In this document: positions 18,181-26,675 of the stretch, piece after piece | Position numbering within the stretch: position 1 is the stretch's first letter | Layout of the letters: each line of letters opens with the position of its first letter | Source of the DNA: CAVSLM01 sp963728895 | Lineage (GTDB): Bacteria; Pseudomonadota; Gammaproteobacteria; JBBQDK01 | DNA: 64,000 bases | Assembly (NCBI GenBank): GCA_963728895.1 | Contig: CAVSLM010000002.1 | Location: 124,001 to 188,000, forward strand | Reading direction: 5' to 3' | The notes under the pieces: model-generated | What the model was told of the DNA's origin: nothing | The model's input: the letters and a program-made list of their open reading frames with translations, nothing else | Databases searched by the model: none | Made by a program: the position numbers and the translations under genes

Positions 18181-20715
18181 ATGAAATCGGACTCAAACAC
18201 ACGGCGTGCAGGCGAATCAGACCACCATCGACCAAAACGGCTGCGCACCCCGCCGGATCTGGTTTCTCTATTGATAGCTGCTGTCTCGATTCTCACTATG
18301 GGAGTCCTTGTCCCCGCACATGTCAACGCTCAGGAAGACACCAACCCCGTTGGCGACTTGATGTCCGGGCTGGCGGCCAGCGTTGCCGGTGCAGCGACCA
18401 GCGATCTCGTCGGTTGGGGCATGGCATCGCTTGGTGTAAACCCTCAGGAAACGAACGAGCTTGCGCGCATAACGAGCATCCTGAGCAACATCCTGAACGA
18501 ACTCAACGGGATCGACACGGAGCTGAAACAGCTGAATTGCAACGTGGAGGCTCAAAACATAATCGGCAATATTCAGACGATTCAGGGATGGGTGTCGAAC
18601 TACTCGCTTTTCATCCAAGGCGATCCGAATCTGGATGACATGCATAACCTGATGGAAGCCGTAATCAACAGCCAATCGGGCGCAATAAGCCAGATCGCGG
18701 CGATCGAAGTCGCACTGCTGCCGGAAGGTGGAGGCGGTCAGGGGGTCATAGATGCGTGCGCTGCGCTATTTACTCCGGTCAGTGCCGGCACGCTCGGTGA
18801 CAACCCGACCGGCGGATACTACGACAACATTCGGCAGCTCCAAGACTATTACTTCGGATATCAGGCGCAGGCGCTCTCGCTCTACGTCGAAGGCGAGCAC
18901 TACCGAGCCTGGGAAATCTACAACCAGGCACTCCAAAACGGTGCGAATGTCACACCGATCACGGATCAAACCGATTCCTGGATGTTGTGCACGTCGCCGT
19001 ACCGGGAGCTGTCGATCACGTACGTCCAGGACAACGTGACGATCACCGAAGATATCGGAAGCCATTGCGACGAAGCTGAAAACGCCTACGCCACCAATGA
19101 TGGCTCGCTTCCGAAAGCCCTCATGCGCGCTGCATACGAATACGGCGGCGTGCCTTTCGGCGTCGCCAGTCGGCCGACGCAGGCGCTCCTGGTCGGCAGC
19201 CCGTACCTGTGGATTCCAAACCTCGACGCCTGGTCGCAGGATGCGGGTTACTCGACGAGCTGCACGTCGTCGACCTCGACAGCGGGCGCGTGCGGCATCG
19301 GTGTCGGTCAGCCTGCCGAAACGTCGTTCCATGCCTCCGGCTCGACGGAGGATTTCGTCTACGGGGACAACGGAGGATACGTTTGGAAGACCGCGGATTC
19401 CACTGACTGGGAAACGCTACTCGAGAACGGACCGAAGAACGGCACCACGACTGTACGCGACTACCTGGTCGCGCTTGGTTTCGACAACGACTCGCTCAGC
19501 CAGAAGGCTTTCTTCACCGGTGAATTCAACGACGACTCCCTGAAGTGGTCGAACAACGACGGTGACTATCACTTCTGGTCATACAGTGCGGCTTGTCACA
19601 TCGCGACACCGCAGATTTTCGAATTGGGCAGGCACACGGTCTGCTCCGACAGCGACTTCAAATTCCTCGCCGAGCTGCACAAGACTCACGCAAACTCGAA
19701 TACACCCTGCTACGAGTGGGACGACGAGGGGATCGAGTACTACTGGGGTGACAGCCCCCTCTTCCACGCCTTTTACGACACGCACTACGAGATACGCGAC
19801 TGCCACACGCACAGCCAGGGCTGGGTGCTTCCTCCGCCGGGATGGCTGGTGGAATATCAAGCCATGAAAGACGACGGCGCCTACGACACCGGTAAGGTCA
19901 CGCTGGATGTCCCCGATCAGTACCACATGCCCGTGGTCGACGTGTCGGCACTCACATGCCAGCCGGGGAGAACACCGATGAACCTGGGCGGAACCGGTCC
20001 GATGCGAACCATGTGCTCGACGGACTTCGACAACTGGTACGCGACGATCTATCCCCCGGTTCCCAGCACCACTTCCATAAAGATGACCGTCCCCGGTGCG
20101 GCCCTCGAAATGCAGGTACCACCCGGCAACACGGCTGCAGTCCCCGCCTATCAGGTCACCAATCTGGTCTACCTGGCGGACCTCGTAAGCGCCGTCCATT
20201 CGGTAGAAGGGCCACTGGACGTTTCCTGCATACCACCATCGGGCAGCGAGTTCAGCCTCGGACGAACCAAGGTGACCTGCTCCGCCGCATCGAGCACGGG
20301 ACAGAAGGCCAAGGCCTCCTTCGAAGTGCAGCTTTCCTTTCCGTTCGGGGGTTTCGCCCCGCCGCTTGCGACGCAGCCGGGCGGCCGCCCCTTTGTCGTG
20401 CGAGCCGGCGCTGGCGTTCCCATCGAATTCAGCCTGGGAGGCAACCGCGGTCGCGATATCGTCGCCGGCAAGATCACCTCGGCCAAGGCCGACTGCTCGT
20501 CCGGCGAGATTACCGGCAAGTCGATTCCTATCCGAGTCTCCAGCCCGCTTCGCTACCATGCTCATTCCGACACGTACCGCGTCAAATGGCTAATCCCCAG
20601 ACAATGGGGAGGTGAGTGTCGAGTCCTGCAGGTGCCGTTGGTGGATTCGTCCACCCACACCGCGCTGGTTCGGTTTCCGCACCGTCGATATTCGAGGGAA
20701 CGATCGAGGTATTAG
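18181..20715 (+). CDS. Large secreted orphan with C-terminal HYR and PxKF domains
   Basis: The 844-residue protein has a long N-region and signal peptide (about residues 26-57, ending HVNAQ) behind a strong ribosome site (GGAGG, 18170s). The next 100 residues contain a hydrophobic helix pair and a coiled segment (LSNILNELNGIDTELKQLNC). The middle 500 residues match nothing I know and are rich in Tyr, Trp, Asp and paired Cys. Near residues 665-720, CIPPSGSEFSLGRTKVTC resembles an HYR repeat. The final 110 residues resemble a PxKF domain (VPIEFSLGGNRGRDIV). Such tails are seen on secreted proteins. Its base composition is lower in GC than its neighbours. Export by the type II system is possible but unproven. 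Confidence 0.65.
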   Translation: MKSDSNTRRAGESDHHRPKRLRTPPDLVSLLIAAVSILTMGVLVPAHVNAQEDTNPVGDLMSGLAASVAGAATSDLVGWGMASLGVNPQETNELARITSILSNILNELNGIDTELKQLNCNVEAQNIIGNIQTIQGWVSNYSLFIQGDPNLDDMHNLMEAVINSQSGAISQIAAIEVALLPEGGGGQGVIDACAALFTPVSAGTLGDNPTGGYYDNIRQLQDYYFGYQAQALSLYVEGEHYRAWEIYNQALQNGANVTPITDQTDSWMLCTSPYRELSITYVQDNVTITEDIGSHCDEAENAYATNDGSLPKALMRAAYEYGGVPFGVASRPTQALLVGSPYLWIPNLDAWSQDAGYSTSCTSSTSTAGACGIGVGQPAETSFHASGSTEDFVYGDNGGYVWKTADSTDWETLLENGPKNGTTTVRDYLVALGFDNDSLSQKAFFTGEFNDDSLKWSNNDGDYHFWSYSAACHIATPQIFELGRHTVCSDSDFKFLAELHKTHANSNTPCYEWDDEGIEYYWGDSPLFHAFYDTHYEIRDCHTHSQGWVLPPPGWLVEYQAMKDDGAYDTGKVTLDVPDQYHMPVVDVSALTCQPGRTPMNLGGTGPMRTMCSTDFDNWYATIYPPVPSTTSIKMTVPGAALEMQVPPGNTAAVPAYQVTNLVYLADLVSAVHSVEGPLDVSCIPPSGSEFSLGRTKVTCSAASSTGQKAKASFEVQLSFPFGGFAPPLATQPGGRPFVVRAGAGVPIEFSLGGNRGRDIVAGKITSAKADCSSGEITGKSIPIRVSSPLRYHAHSDTYRVKWLIPRQWGGECRVLQVPLVDSSTHTALVRFPHRRYSRERSRY

Positions 20716-20721
20716 CTAAAC

Positions 20722-21189
20722 GTGTTGGATTTGGTGGAGCTTCGAATCGCGGGTTTACCAACGGTAGAAGCAAAGAAGGTGAAGCCGTGTCGTGAATGCA
20801 AGCATCAGGTGGGTGAAAGCGCCGTTGCGTGTCCATCATGTGGTGCCCTGTATCCCGCGAATGCGGATTGGGACGGCTGGGGCTTCGAATACAAGTCAAA
20901 GGCGAAGTTGCTTGGCTTGCCGTTGCTCCATATTTCCTTCAAGTATCGGCCCAACCGGGTTCCCGTAGTCGCCGTCGGCATGATCTCCATAGGGCAATTC
21001 TGCGCCGGTATCATCACGATTTCCCAGTTTGGCATCGGCGTTGTCAGTATCAGCCAGTTCACGCTGTCGGTGTATGCCATTGCGCAGTTCGCCCTCGCCT
21101 ATAGCTGCATCGCACAGTTCGGCATCTACGTGGATCGGGGTCTTGGCCAATTCGTGCGTAGTGTCGGGGCGCTGTGGCCGGGTTTCTAG
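20722..21189 (+). CDS. Zinc-ribbon membrane protein with I-x-Q-F repeats
   Basis: The 155-residue protein has a zinc ribbon (residues 23-40, CREC...CPSC), a soluble linker, and a hydrophobic region in which Ile/Leu-x-Gln-Phe recurs at residues 90, 100, 110, 120 and 130 and again at 141. The five exact 10-residue steps suggest a regular membrane or solenoid structure. The start is a GTG at 20722; a GTG at 20779, just before the ribbon, is also plausible. The stop codon lies in the first bases of a TAGCCCGG repeat. The function is unknown. Confidence 0.6.
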   Translation: MLDLVELRIAGLPTVEAKKVKPCRECKHQVGESAVACPSCGALYPANADWDGWGFEYKSKAKLLGLPLLHISFKYRPNRVPVVAVGMISIGQFCAGIITISQFGIGVVSISQFTLSVYAIAQFALAYSCIAQFGIYVDRGLGQFVRSVGALWPGF

Positions 21190-21220
21190 CCCGGATGGAG
21201 CGAAGCCGAATCCGGGATTC
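21187..21220 (+). repeat. TAGCCCGGATGGAGCG-type dispersed repeat
   Basis: The segment tagcccggatggagcgaagc and the following bases match a repeat type common at proteobacterial gene ends. Its first three bases are the stop codon of the preceding gene. Confidence 0.6.
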
Positions 21221-21376
21221 GTGAACCGCGATGCCAGTGCGCCGGACGAGGAGCACAGAACGATGGATGCAACAGAAGGTGAATGAACAGCGCTGTGCGC
21301 CGCAGGAGACCGCAAGCTCAGGCGGGTCGGCTGCAAGATGAGGAAGCCACCGCAGCGCTGGTTCAGAACCTGCCAT

Positions 21377-22003
21377 CTACCGTCTACCATCAAGATTAGC
21401 TGCCATGAGGCGCGCGACAGCACTCTCCAAATCCGATCCCGAGCGCTCCAACTGCTCAATGACGCGCCGCTGATCATCGAGCGGACGGTTTTGACTGAGC
21501 TTGAACTTGCCTTGAATCTCCGTCACCTCAATCTCAAACCCGATGATCATTTCCAGGAGTCGAGACCCTCTTTCCCCCAAGAGGTGTGGTACCCAGGGCT
21601 CTCGATACGTGGATTCGTGAACGGCAGTGAGCTGCTGCACGATGCCCTCCAGTGCCCTCTGGTCTTGGATGAGATGCGCCAGCCCATAGAGATGCGCCAC
21701 CGCATAGTTCCAGGTCGGAACCCCGGGCGTGCCGTACCAGGCCGGCGAAATATAAGCATGCGGCCCCTGGAAAATGGCGAGCACTGGCTGCCCCTGGGCG
21801 AGCGACTCCCACTGCGGGTTGCTGCGTGCCATGTGCCCGATGAGCTTGCCATGACCGCCCGCGCTTCTGTCGTACAGGAAGGGAAGGTGGCTGGCGCATG
21901 GCAAGCCCTCCTGCACCGAGACCAGCAATCCGAAGCTGTGCTCACGGATGAGCGCTTCAATCCGCTCTGGGTGGTCTTCCTTGAAGTGTTCCGGAATGTA
22001 CAT
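21377..22003 (-). CDS. FMN-binding negative transcriptional regulator (PaiB family)
   Basis: The 208-residue protein begins MYIPEHFKEDHPERIEALI, the characteristic PaiB opening, and contains FMN split-barrel segments (HLPFLYDRSAGGHGKLIGHM, YISPAWYGTPGVPTWNY). PaiB-type proteins are linked to repression of sporulation and protease genes in Bacillus, but in proteobacteria the role is uncertain. The ATG at 22003 is preferred to a TTG at 22024. It may be a cassette of the adjacent integron array, as it shares the minus orientation, but no attC was found next to it. Confidence 0.85.
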   Translation of the reverse strand: MYIPEHFKEDHPERIEALIREHSFGLLVSVQEGLPCASHLPFLYDRSAGGHGKLIGHMARSNPQWESLAQGQPVLAIFQGPHAYISPAWYGTPGVPTWNYAVAHLYGLAHLIQDQRALEGIVQQLTAVHESTYREPWVPHLLGERGSRLLEMIIGFEIEVTEIQGKFKLSQNRPLDDQRRVIEQLERSGSDLESAVARLMAANLDGRR

Positions 22004-22084
22004 GAGTACGGAGTTATAGGGCAAAGCTAATCTGCGAGCGGTGCACCAGCACCCCGCGTCAGGCTGAGTGCCGTGTCATGCGCC

Positions 22085-22675
22085 TTATAGCCACCCAACA
22101 TCTTTGGCCCACTCGCGGCCTTTTTGCTTGTATTCGACAAAATCGACAGGCGGTCTGCCTCCCTCGGACTCGACTTCCTGCCTGTGCTTTTCGAGGTCCT
22201 GCTGAAACGGCGCCAAACCAACTTCTCTTCTTCTGGCATCGAGATTGTCCGGGTCTTCAACCTCACACGAAAGCTCCCCCTTTTCATTCCAGTCCAGGAC
22301 CGTACCATAAACCTGCGGTCGGTTTTCGTTGAATCGAATCCGGTCCGCAAGGAACGCGACCTGGGTTTTGGGAACATCACCACTCTCCGATGCTTTTGCA
22401 AGGATGGCAAGGAATTGTCTCTGCAACTCCGGGGTACAGATTGAGTGTTGAGCAATGAGCCAGGCGGCTCGCGAGCCGTCCAGGCCCACGAGCGAGATCC
22501 CCGGCCAGCCATACCTGGAGACAAGTCTGTCCAGCTCGACTGCGTTCTCCCAATGTACTTGCTGCATTTCCGAGTCATAGCCACCGTAGAGCTTTCCTTC
22601 GCGCAGCAGACGAGACCGCGTGTCGATGTCGCGTTGCTTCAAGACCAGTAACTCAGCGAGCAATTGCTGATTCAT
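22085..22675 (-). CDS. DUF6624-family protein
   Basis: The 196-residue protein shows the DUF6624 pattern: YGWPGISLVGLDGSRAAWLIAQHS, then FLADRIRFNENRPQVYGT and EDPDNLDARRREVGLAPF. No catalytic function is established for the family. The ATG at 22675 has GGAAGA upstream. It lies in the same orientation as the cassettes further right and has lower GC than the chromosome, so it is part of the accessory island. Confidence 0.75.
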   Translation of the reverse strand: MNQQLLAELLVLKQRDIDTRSRLLREGKLYGGYDSEMQQVHWENAVELDRLVSRYGWPGISLVGLDGSRAAWLIAQHSICTPELQRQFLAILAKASESGDVPKTQVAFLADRIRFNENRPQVYGTVLDWNEKGELSCEVEDPDNLDARRREVGLAPFQQDLEKHRQEVESEGGRPPVDFVEYKQKGREWAKDVGWL

Positions 22676-22789
22676 TCTTCCGTTCTCCGTCGTCCAGCAC
22701 GAGCCACGACTCGAGTAACCCGGCATGTCCGCTCACGGGTTGGAATTCATTCGATGTACGGGGATATTCGTTGCTCTCTGATGCCATTG

Positions 22790-23080
22790 CTAGTGGCGCC
22801 AATGGAAGAGGAGCCACGACAGATACACGATCAGAACGATGACGACCGGGATTATGACGAGGACCGCCTTGCGGGCACCTCGGACCAGGGTTGCCCCACG
22901 ATCCTGGAGCAGCTCAGCCTTTTGCTGTATTCGCTCGGCTCTCGCCGCCTGTTCCTGAAACACCGTGAACTGCTTGCGTTGCAATTCGAGCGCTTCGAGC
23001 TGATGCGCGAGCTGCTGCTTCTGACCTGCGCGAATTTCCTCAAGTAGCGCTACGATCTTAGCTGACTCTTCGGCGTTCAT
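22790..23080 (-). CDS. Small coiled-coil protein with C-terminal membrane helix
   Basis: The 96-residue protein has a long amphipathic helix (residues about 3-62, EESAKIVALLEEIRAGQKQQ onward) and a hydrophobic helix (about 70-91, AVLVIIPVVIVLIVYLSWLLF) with a short tail. It resembles small tail-anchored coiled-coil proteins of no known function. The ATG at 23080 has GAGGA upstream and overlaps the stop of the DUF2442-like frame (ATGA), so the two may be co-translated. Confidence 0.6.
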   Translation of the reverse strand: MNAEESAKIVALLEEIRAGQKQQLAHQLEALELQRKQFTVFQEQAARAERIQQKAELLQDRGATLVRGARKAVLVIIPVVIVLIVYLSWLLFHWRH

Positions 23081-23466
23081 GGGTTCCTCAGGGTCAGGCA
23101 CAAGCCTGATACAGGAACTCCGGAGCAAGGTCCGTACCAGGAGGCCAGACGGTTGTGGAGACGGAGAAGATATCTCATGACGCCAACACCACCGATGAAG
23201 CGCGGGGAAAGCCGCGATAGCGGCTGGCTCCGTCGCTTCGATCCGCTTGTCATGTGTCTCCCTCGCGCCTCGAGCGATCGCTTGAGCGACGCCTGGCTCT
23301 CTCCCGACGGCAGTCCAGCCAATAGGCCTTCAACGCTAATGTCTTCATCGAGCGCTTCCCAATGAATCCCTGCGCCGCCGCCGATCAGTCGCCGCTCTCC
23401 CCTTTCCTGAGGCGATCCATGCAGGAGGCGCGGGTACCAGGTCAAAGGCGCCGCAATTGTCGGCAT
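23077..23466 (-). CDS. DUF2442-like protein, N-terminally short
   Basis: The first 60 residues (PLTWYPRLLHGSPQERGERR, then LIGGGAGIHWEALDEDISVE) clearly match DUF2442, a small protein usually paired with DUF4160 as a putative toxin-antitoxin unit. About 25 residues of the usual N-terminus are missing, and an in-frame stop lies 24 bases upstream of the ATG at 23466. AGGAAGG precedes this ATG, so the short form could be made. The C-terminal 60 residues are unrelated to the family. It is probably a remnant; no DUF4160 partner is seen. Confidence 0.5.
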   Translation of the reverse strand: MPTIAAPLTWYPRLLHGSPQERGERRLIGGGAGIHWEALDEDISVEGLLAGLPSGESQASLKRSLEARGRHMTSGSKRRSQPLSRLSPRFIGGVGVMRYLLRLHNRLASWYGPCSGVPVSGLCLTLRNP

Positions 23467-23596
23467 CCCTTTGCCTTCCTCAGCACAGTCTCATGGCGCA
23501 TAACGCCTGGCTCAGCCGAGGAGGCGCGACACCGCCGAAGTCGGCTGAAGCGCCGCTCGGCAGCACCTCACGTCTTCTTCCAGGGTGACTCCCGGC

Positions 23597-24079
23597 TCAC
23601 GTCCGGCCACGGCCCTGTGACTTCGTGGCGTTATACCGGAGATTCTCCGCGACCGCGGCCTGGATCAAGGCCTTGAACGCCTCAGCATCGAGCACCTCTC
23701 CCTCCCGGATGTCGATGGCACGGCGCGTGTTCCCCTCGAGGCTGGAGTTGAAGAGCCCCCGCGGGTCCGCCAAGGAGGCACCCCGGGCGAAGGTCAGCTT
23801 GACCGCCTGTTTGTAGGCCTCTCCGGTGCAGACGATCCCAGCGTGGGACCATACAGGCACCCCCAGTGGGTTGCTGGGCTTGATCCATTTGCACTCCTCC
23901 ATGATGTCCGGGTCCGCCTCGTGGATAAGGCGGCGAACCTCCGCCAGGGTCTCGGCGCGCCAGCCACCCAGAGACCGGATCCGCTCGTCGATGAGATGAG
24001 TGGCCGCCATCGCGGTCGCGCGCTCCGCTTCCTCATCGGGTTTGGCCTTCGGCTCATTGCTCTTAGGTCTTTGCCCCAC
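23597..24079 (-). CDS. DUF1801-domain protein
   Basis: The 160-residue protein contains the DUF1801 core: EVRRLIHEADPDIMEECKW, VPVWSHAGIVCTGEAYKQAV, KLTFARGASL and late basic residues. The fold is YdhG/YdeI-like and the biochemical role is unknown. The GTG at 24079 with GGAG upstream is preferred. It begins 26 bases after the core site GTTGGGC of an attC-like site, so it is probably the gene of an integron cassette. The attC that should follow its stop is not clear. Confidence 0.8.
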   Translation of the reverse strand: MGQRPKSNEPKAKPDEEAERATAMAATHLIDERIRSLGGWRAETLAEVRRLIHEADPDIMEECKWIKPSNPLGVPVWSHAGIVCTGEAYKQAVKLTFARGASLADPRGLFNSSLEGNTRRAIDIREGEVLDAEAFKALIQAAVAENLRYNATKSQGRGRT

Positions 24080-24104
24080 GGTTCATTCTCCAACTCGTTG
24101 TGAT

Positions 24105-24170
24105 GCCCAACGTGGAGCTACCCGGCGCTCGGAATACCGCGAAGCGGCATGTAGGGCGTCCGTGTTGCGC
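24105..24170 (-). other. attC-like recombination site E
   Basis: On the minus strand the site runs from GCGCAAC (24170-24164) to GTTGGGC (24111-24105), with a central hairpin ATGCCGC-TTC-GCGGTAT and near-complementary outer arms (GCGCAACACGGA against TCCACGTTGGGC). The first core deviates from RYYYAAC at one position, so confidence is lower than for sites A, B and D. Confidence 0.5.
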
Positions 24171-24270
24171 ACAGGGGTTTTGCCTGTCCGCATCTACAGG
24201 CACGAAGACGAGCCATGATGCGGTAAGGATGATTGGTAGATCCCCGAACCGCAAGACAACTGTGCTTACC

Positions 24271-24341
24271 GTCTAACGGCAGCCATGAGGTGGGGTTGGT
24301 CCGCTCGCAGGTCAAGCGCCGCCTCCATGGCCTTGTTCGGC
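24271..24341 (-). other. attC site D
   Basis: On the minus strand the 71-bp site runs from GCCGAAC (24341-24335) to GTTAGAC (24277-24271). Inner arms GCCATGGAGG and CCTCATGGC pair with one unpaired G, the classic attC feature. GCCGAAC is the exact reverse complement of the GTTCGGC that opens this cassette at 25419. The MscS stop codon lies inside the site. Confidence 0.75.
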
Positions 24342-25373
24342 GAGAACCTCTTCAGAATGTGACTTCGGCTGGGATTCCTCAAGTGCCTTGAGCCGCTCGC
24401 GTGCAAATTCAATATCCATCTTGATCCGACCCTTTGCCTCCTCTGCTGCCTCCTTGAGGGAGGTCTCCAGATCCTGAACGACTTTGAGAAGCTGCTGTCT
24501 CTCCTTCTCCTTCCGTTCCGCTTCTTCCGCCTTGTCAAAGGCAAGGTGTTCGCCTCCCTTTGTCTCTGCCGTTGCCGCGACTTCAATTGCCTTGGGAATC
24601 GTCGTGGAGTCTTCGCCCAATCGGCGCTGGTTCATGTAGGAGGGTGACATGATCTCAACGCCGTGGCCGTGAAGCGTATCCAAAACGGCTCGGCGAAGAT
24701 TGGAATGGGCGGTAATAAGCCGCTTGGTATCCTCAAGGAGGCCGGACACGCGGTAGGTAACCGAATAGTTCCCCATCTCAAGCACATGAACGAACGGCTC
24801 CTTAAGTCCGCTCGCCTCCGCGGCACTGAGTAGGAGCGGCTCGGCCTGTCCGTGATGTATGTCATACCCCAATGAAAGGGATGCCGAAACGATCGCTCCG
24901 GAGCTGCGAGTGGTGGTAATAGGATGGCTAATCAAATACGAGTTTGGTACTGCGATTAGTTCCCGACTCTCCGTTTGTATTTCAGTATCGAACAGTCCGC
25001 GTTCAGTAACACGCCCGAAATGCTGCTCAACGCGAATGAAGTCGCCAACACGAAAGGGCTTTGTCGTTCGCAATAAGATGCCACCCATCAGGTTTGCGAG
25101 AATGTTTGTTGAAGAGAATGCGATGGCCCCAGAAACAAGAAGCCCAATCATCCCAATTAGTTGATTCCGGGAACTGTCAGCTATCGGGAGAGCAAGTATC
25201 ACAGCCAAGACGCTCAAAAGGCTCAAGGCGAGGATAATCAACTGGCGTGGGAATTTGCGCTCATTGCCCAGATCGTGATTGCGACCGATCAGAAACCAAT
25301 GGACTCCCCAAAGGGCAATGCCCAGCCCGAAGGCCAGAAGCAAGGACGGCAGATACGACGCAATCGGGTTCAT
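24312..25373 (-). CDS. MscS-family mechanosensitive channel, integron cassette gene
   Basis: The 353-residue protein has three membrane helices in residues about 8-110. The pore-lining/beta segment of MscS follows: SGAIAFSSTNILANLMGGIL, then FRVGDFIRVEQHFGRVTERG and VPNSYLISHPITT. The C-terminal 90 residues form a charged helical coil not present in E. coli MscS. Such channels release solutes on hypo-osmotic shock. The ATG at 25373 lies 46 bases inside the cassette. The gene fills the span between core sites GTTCGGC (25419) and attC D. A channel of this size is an unusual cassette cargo. Confidence 0.85.
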   Translation of the reverse strand: MNPIASYLPSLLLAFGLGIALWGVHWFLIGRNHDLGNERKFPRQLIILALSLLSVLAVILALPIADSSRNQLIGMIGLLVSGAIAFSSTNILANLMGGILLRTTKPFRVGDFIRVEQHFGRVTERGLFDTEIQTESRELIAVPNSYLISHPITTTRSSGAIVSASLSLGYDIHHGQAEPLLLSAAEASGLKEPFVHVLEMGNYSVTYRVSGLLEDTKRLITAHSNLRRAVLDTLHGHGVEIMSPSYMNQRRLGEDSTTIPKAIEVAATAETKGGEHLAFDKAEEAERKEKERQQLLKVVQDLETSLKEAAEEAKGRIKMDIEFARERLKALEESQPKSHSEEVLAEQGHGGGA

Positions 25374-25412
25374 CACTTCATTCCGGGTTCGCGGGACAAG
25401 ATACATCTTAGC

Positions 25413-25490
25413 GCCGAACGGCGCCGATGACGCGCTGGGCAAGCCGCGCAGCGCCGGTATGACCGGTCGCCGTCGATCGGCTTGTTGACA
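25413..25490 (-). other. attC site C
   Basis: On the minus strand the 78-bp site runs from TGTCAAC (25490-25484) to GTTCGGC (25419-25413), with arms GCCGATCGACG and CGTCATCGGC that pair apart from one extra base. The first core is duplicated (TGTCAACATGTCAAC). The second core matches the first core of attC D. Confidence 0.65.
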
Positions 25491-25499
25491 TGTTGACAC

Positions 25500-25823
25500 G
25501 GGATGTCAATCTCCATGTACGATCCCGGCATGGCCTTCCTGAGAGCGTCCACAACGAGCTCTGTTGCCTTCTCGATTCGTCGCCAGCTCGGTGTGCTCAG
25601 AACCATAATCGCGATACTTCGAGCTGCAAGATTCTGCTGGTGTCGGAGATTCCGATCGGTAACTACCAATACGTCGAACCCGTCCGCTTCGGCCACTCGA
25701 AGTAGTTCGCCATTCTCAGAGTCGCCCAGCCTCGCTCATACTCCGTCTCAACATCATGAGCCGTCCAGCGCATTGCGCAGCGGCACCGGCGTACCTAGTA
25801 CTCCGGCAGAAAAGTATTTCCGT
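25500..25823 (-). pseudogene. Broken DUF5615 (PIN-like) gene
   Basis: Fragments in three frames together read as a DUF5615-type protein: ILFCRS, then GTPVPLRNALDGS, then HDVETEYERGWATLR, then NGELLRVAEADGFDVLVVTD and DRNLRHQQNLAARSIAI. The family has a PIN-like nuclease fold and usually acts as the toxin partner of a DUF433 antitoxin. At least three frame changes within 150 bp make it non-functional unless the sequence is wrong. It lies between the truncated IS91-like element and attC C, and was probably a cassette gene. Confidence 0.6.
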
Positions 25824-25962
25824 AACAAAGCGGCGAATAAACACCGGCAGCTCCTTCAAAGGCGCTTCACCAAGGCCAATGCGCGCAAGAGCATGAGGTA
25901 TCAACCGTGAGACCATGCGGAAAGACTTTTCGGACGGGGTACTAGTTGAAGAGGATGCGCAC

Positions 25963-26675
25963 TCAAGTCAACGCCAGCGCGCTCACCCGGTCGGTGGCCA
26001 TCAGCGCATCGAGCACGGCCTTGATCGGGCGCGGCTCGCGCAAGCGCTCGAGCCCGCCCGCGTTGAGCGTTCTGCGCAGGCGGCTGACGAAGCCGGCACG
26101 GAAGTGGCGTGCGAGCGCCCGCACCGGGAAAAGATAGGTGCTCTTGGCGCAACGCCATTGACCCTGCGCGCGCCAGGCCCCTCCCGGGACCAGGCAGTGC
26201 AGGTGCACGTGCCGGCTGAGCGTCTGTCCCCAGGTATGCAGCACCGTAGTCATGCCCAGCGTGCCTCCGAGTCGTTTGGAATCGGCACCGAAGGCCGACA
26301 GCGTCGCCCATACGGTCTCGAACAGCAGTGCATAGAGCGGGCGCGGATAAAGCTCAATCCACGGGTCCAGGACATGGGGGAGCGTGAAGACCAGGTGCGA
26401 TAGGTCGCGGGCAACACCGCACCGAGCTGGCGCTCGCACCACTGCGCCGAGGCGCGGCGCTGGCAGCGCGGGCAATGACGGTCACGGCAGGCATGATAGC
26501 GCGGCGCCGTGTGCTGGCAGTGATCACACTCGAGCTGCAGTCCGCCAAGCGCTTCAGTGCGACAATCGAGGATGTGGCGGCACACCTGCCACTGATGGGG
26601 GCTGAGCCGCCGGGCTGCCGCGTAGCGCTCCAGACATTGGCCCATGACCGCTTGCAGGGAGAGCGCTTCAGCCAT
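25963..26675 (-). pseudogene. IS91-family HUH transposase, truncated and frameshifted
   Basis: The N-terminal zinc-binding domain is in one frame (CDHCQHTAPRYHACRDRHCP, then RCQRRASAQW). After a frame change near 26400 the catalytic part follows (HLVFTLPHVLDPW, then SRHVHLHCLVPGG), with the His-hydrophobic-His metal motif HLH. The two catalytic tyrosines expected further on are missing because the frame ends at DRVSALALT. It cannot transpose in this form. Confidence 0.7.

Noticed and set aside
22091..22097. GTTGGGT core-like sequence on the minus strand
   Set aside because: It lies inside the DUF6624 coding sequence and no matching partner core or hairpin was found.
23498..23590. Possible attC after DUF1801 ending in GTTATGC on the minus strand
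   Set aside because: A hairpin is present, but there is no first core (RYYYAAC), and GTTATGC departs from the consensus.
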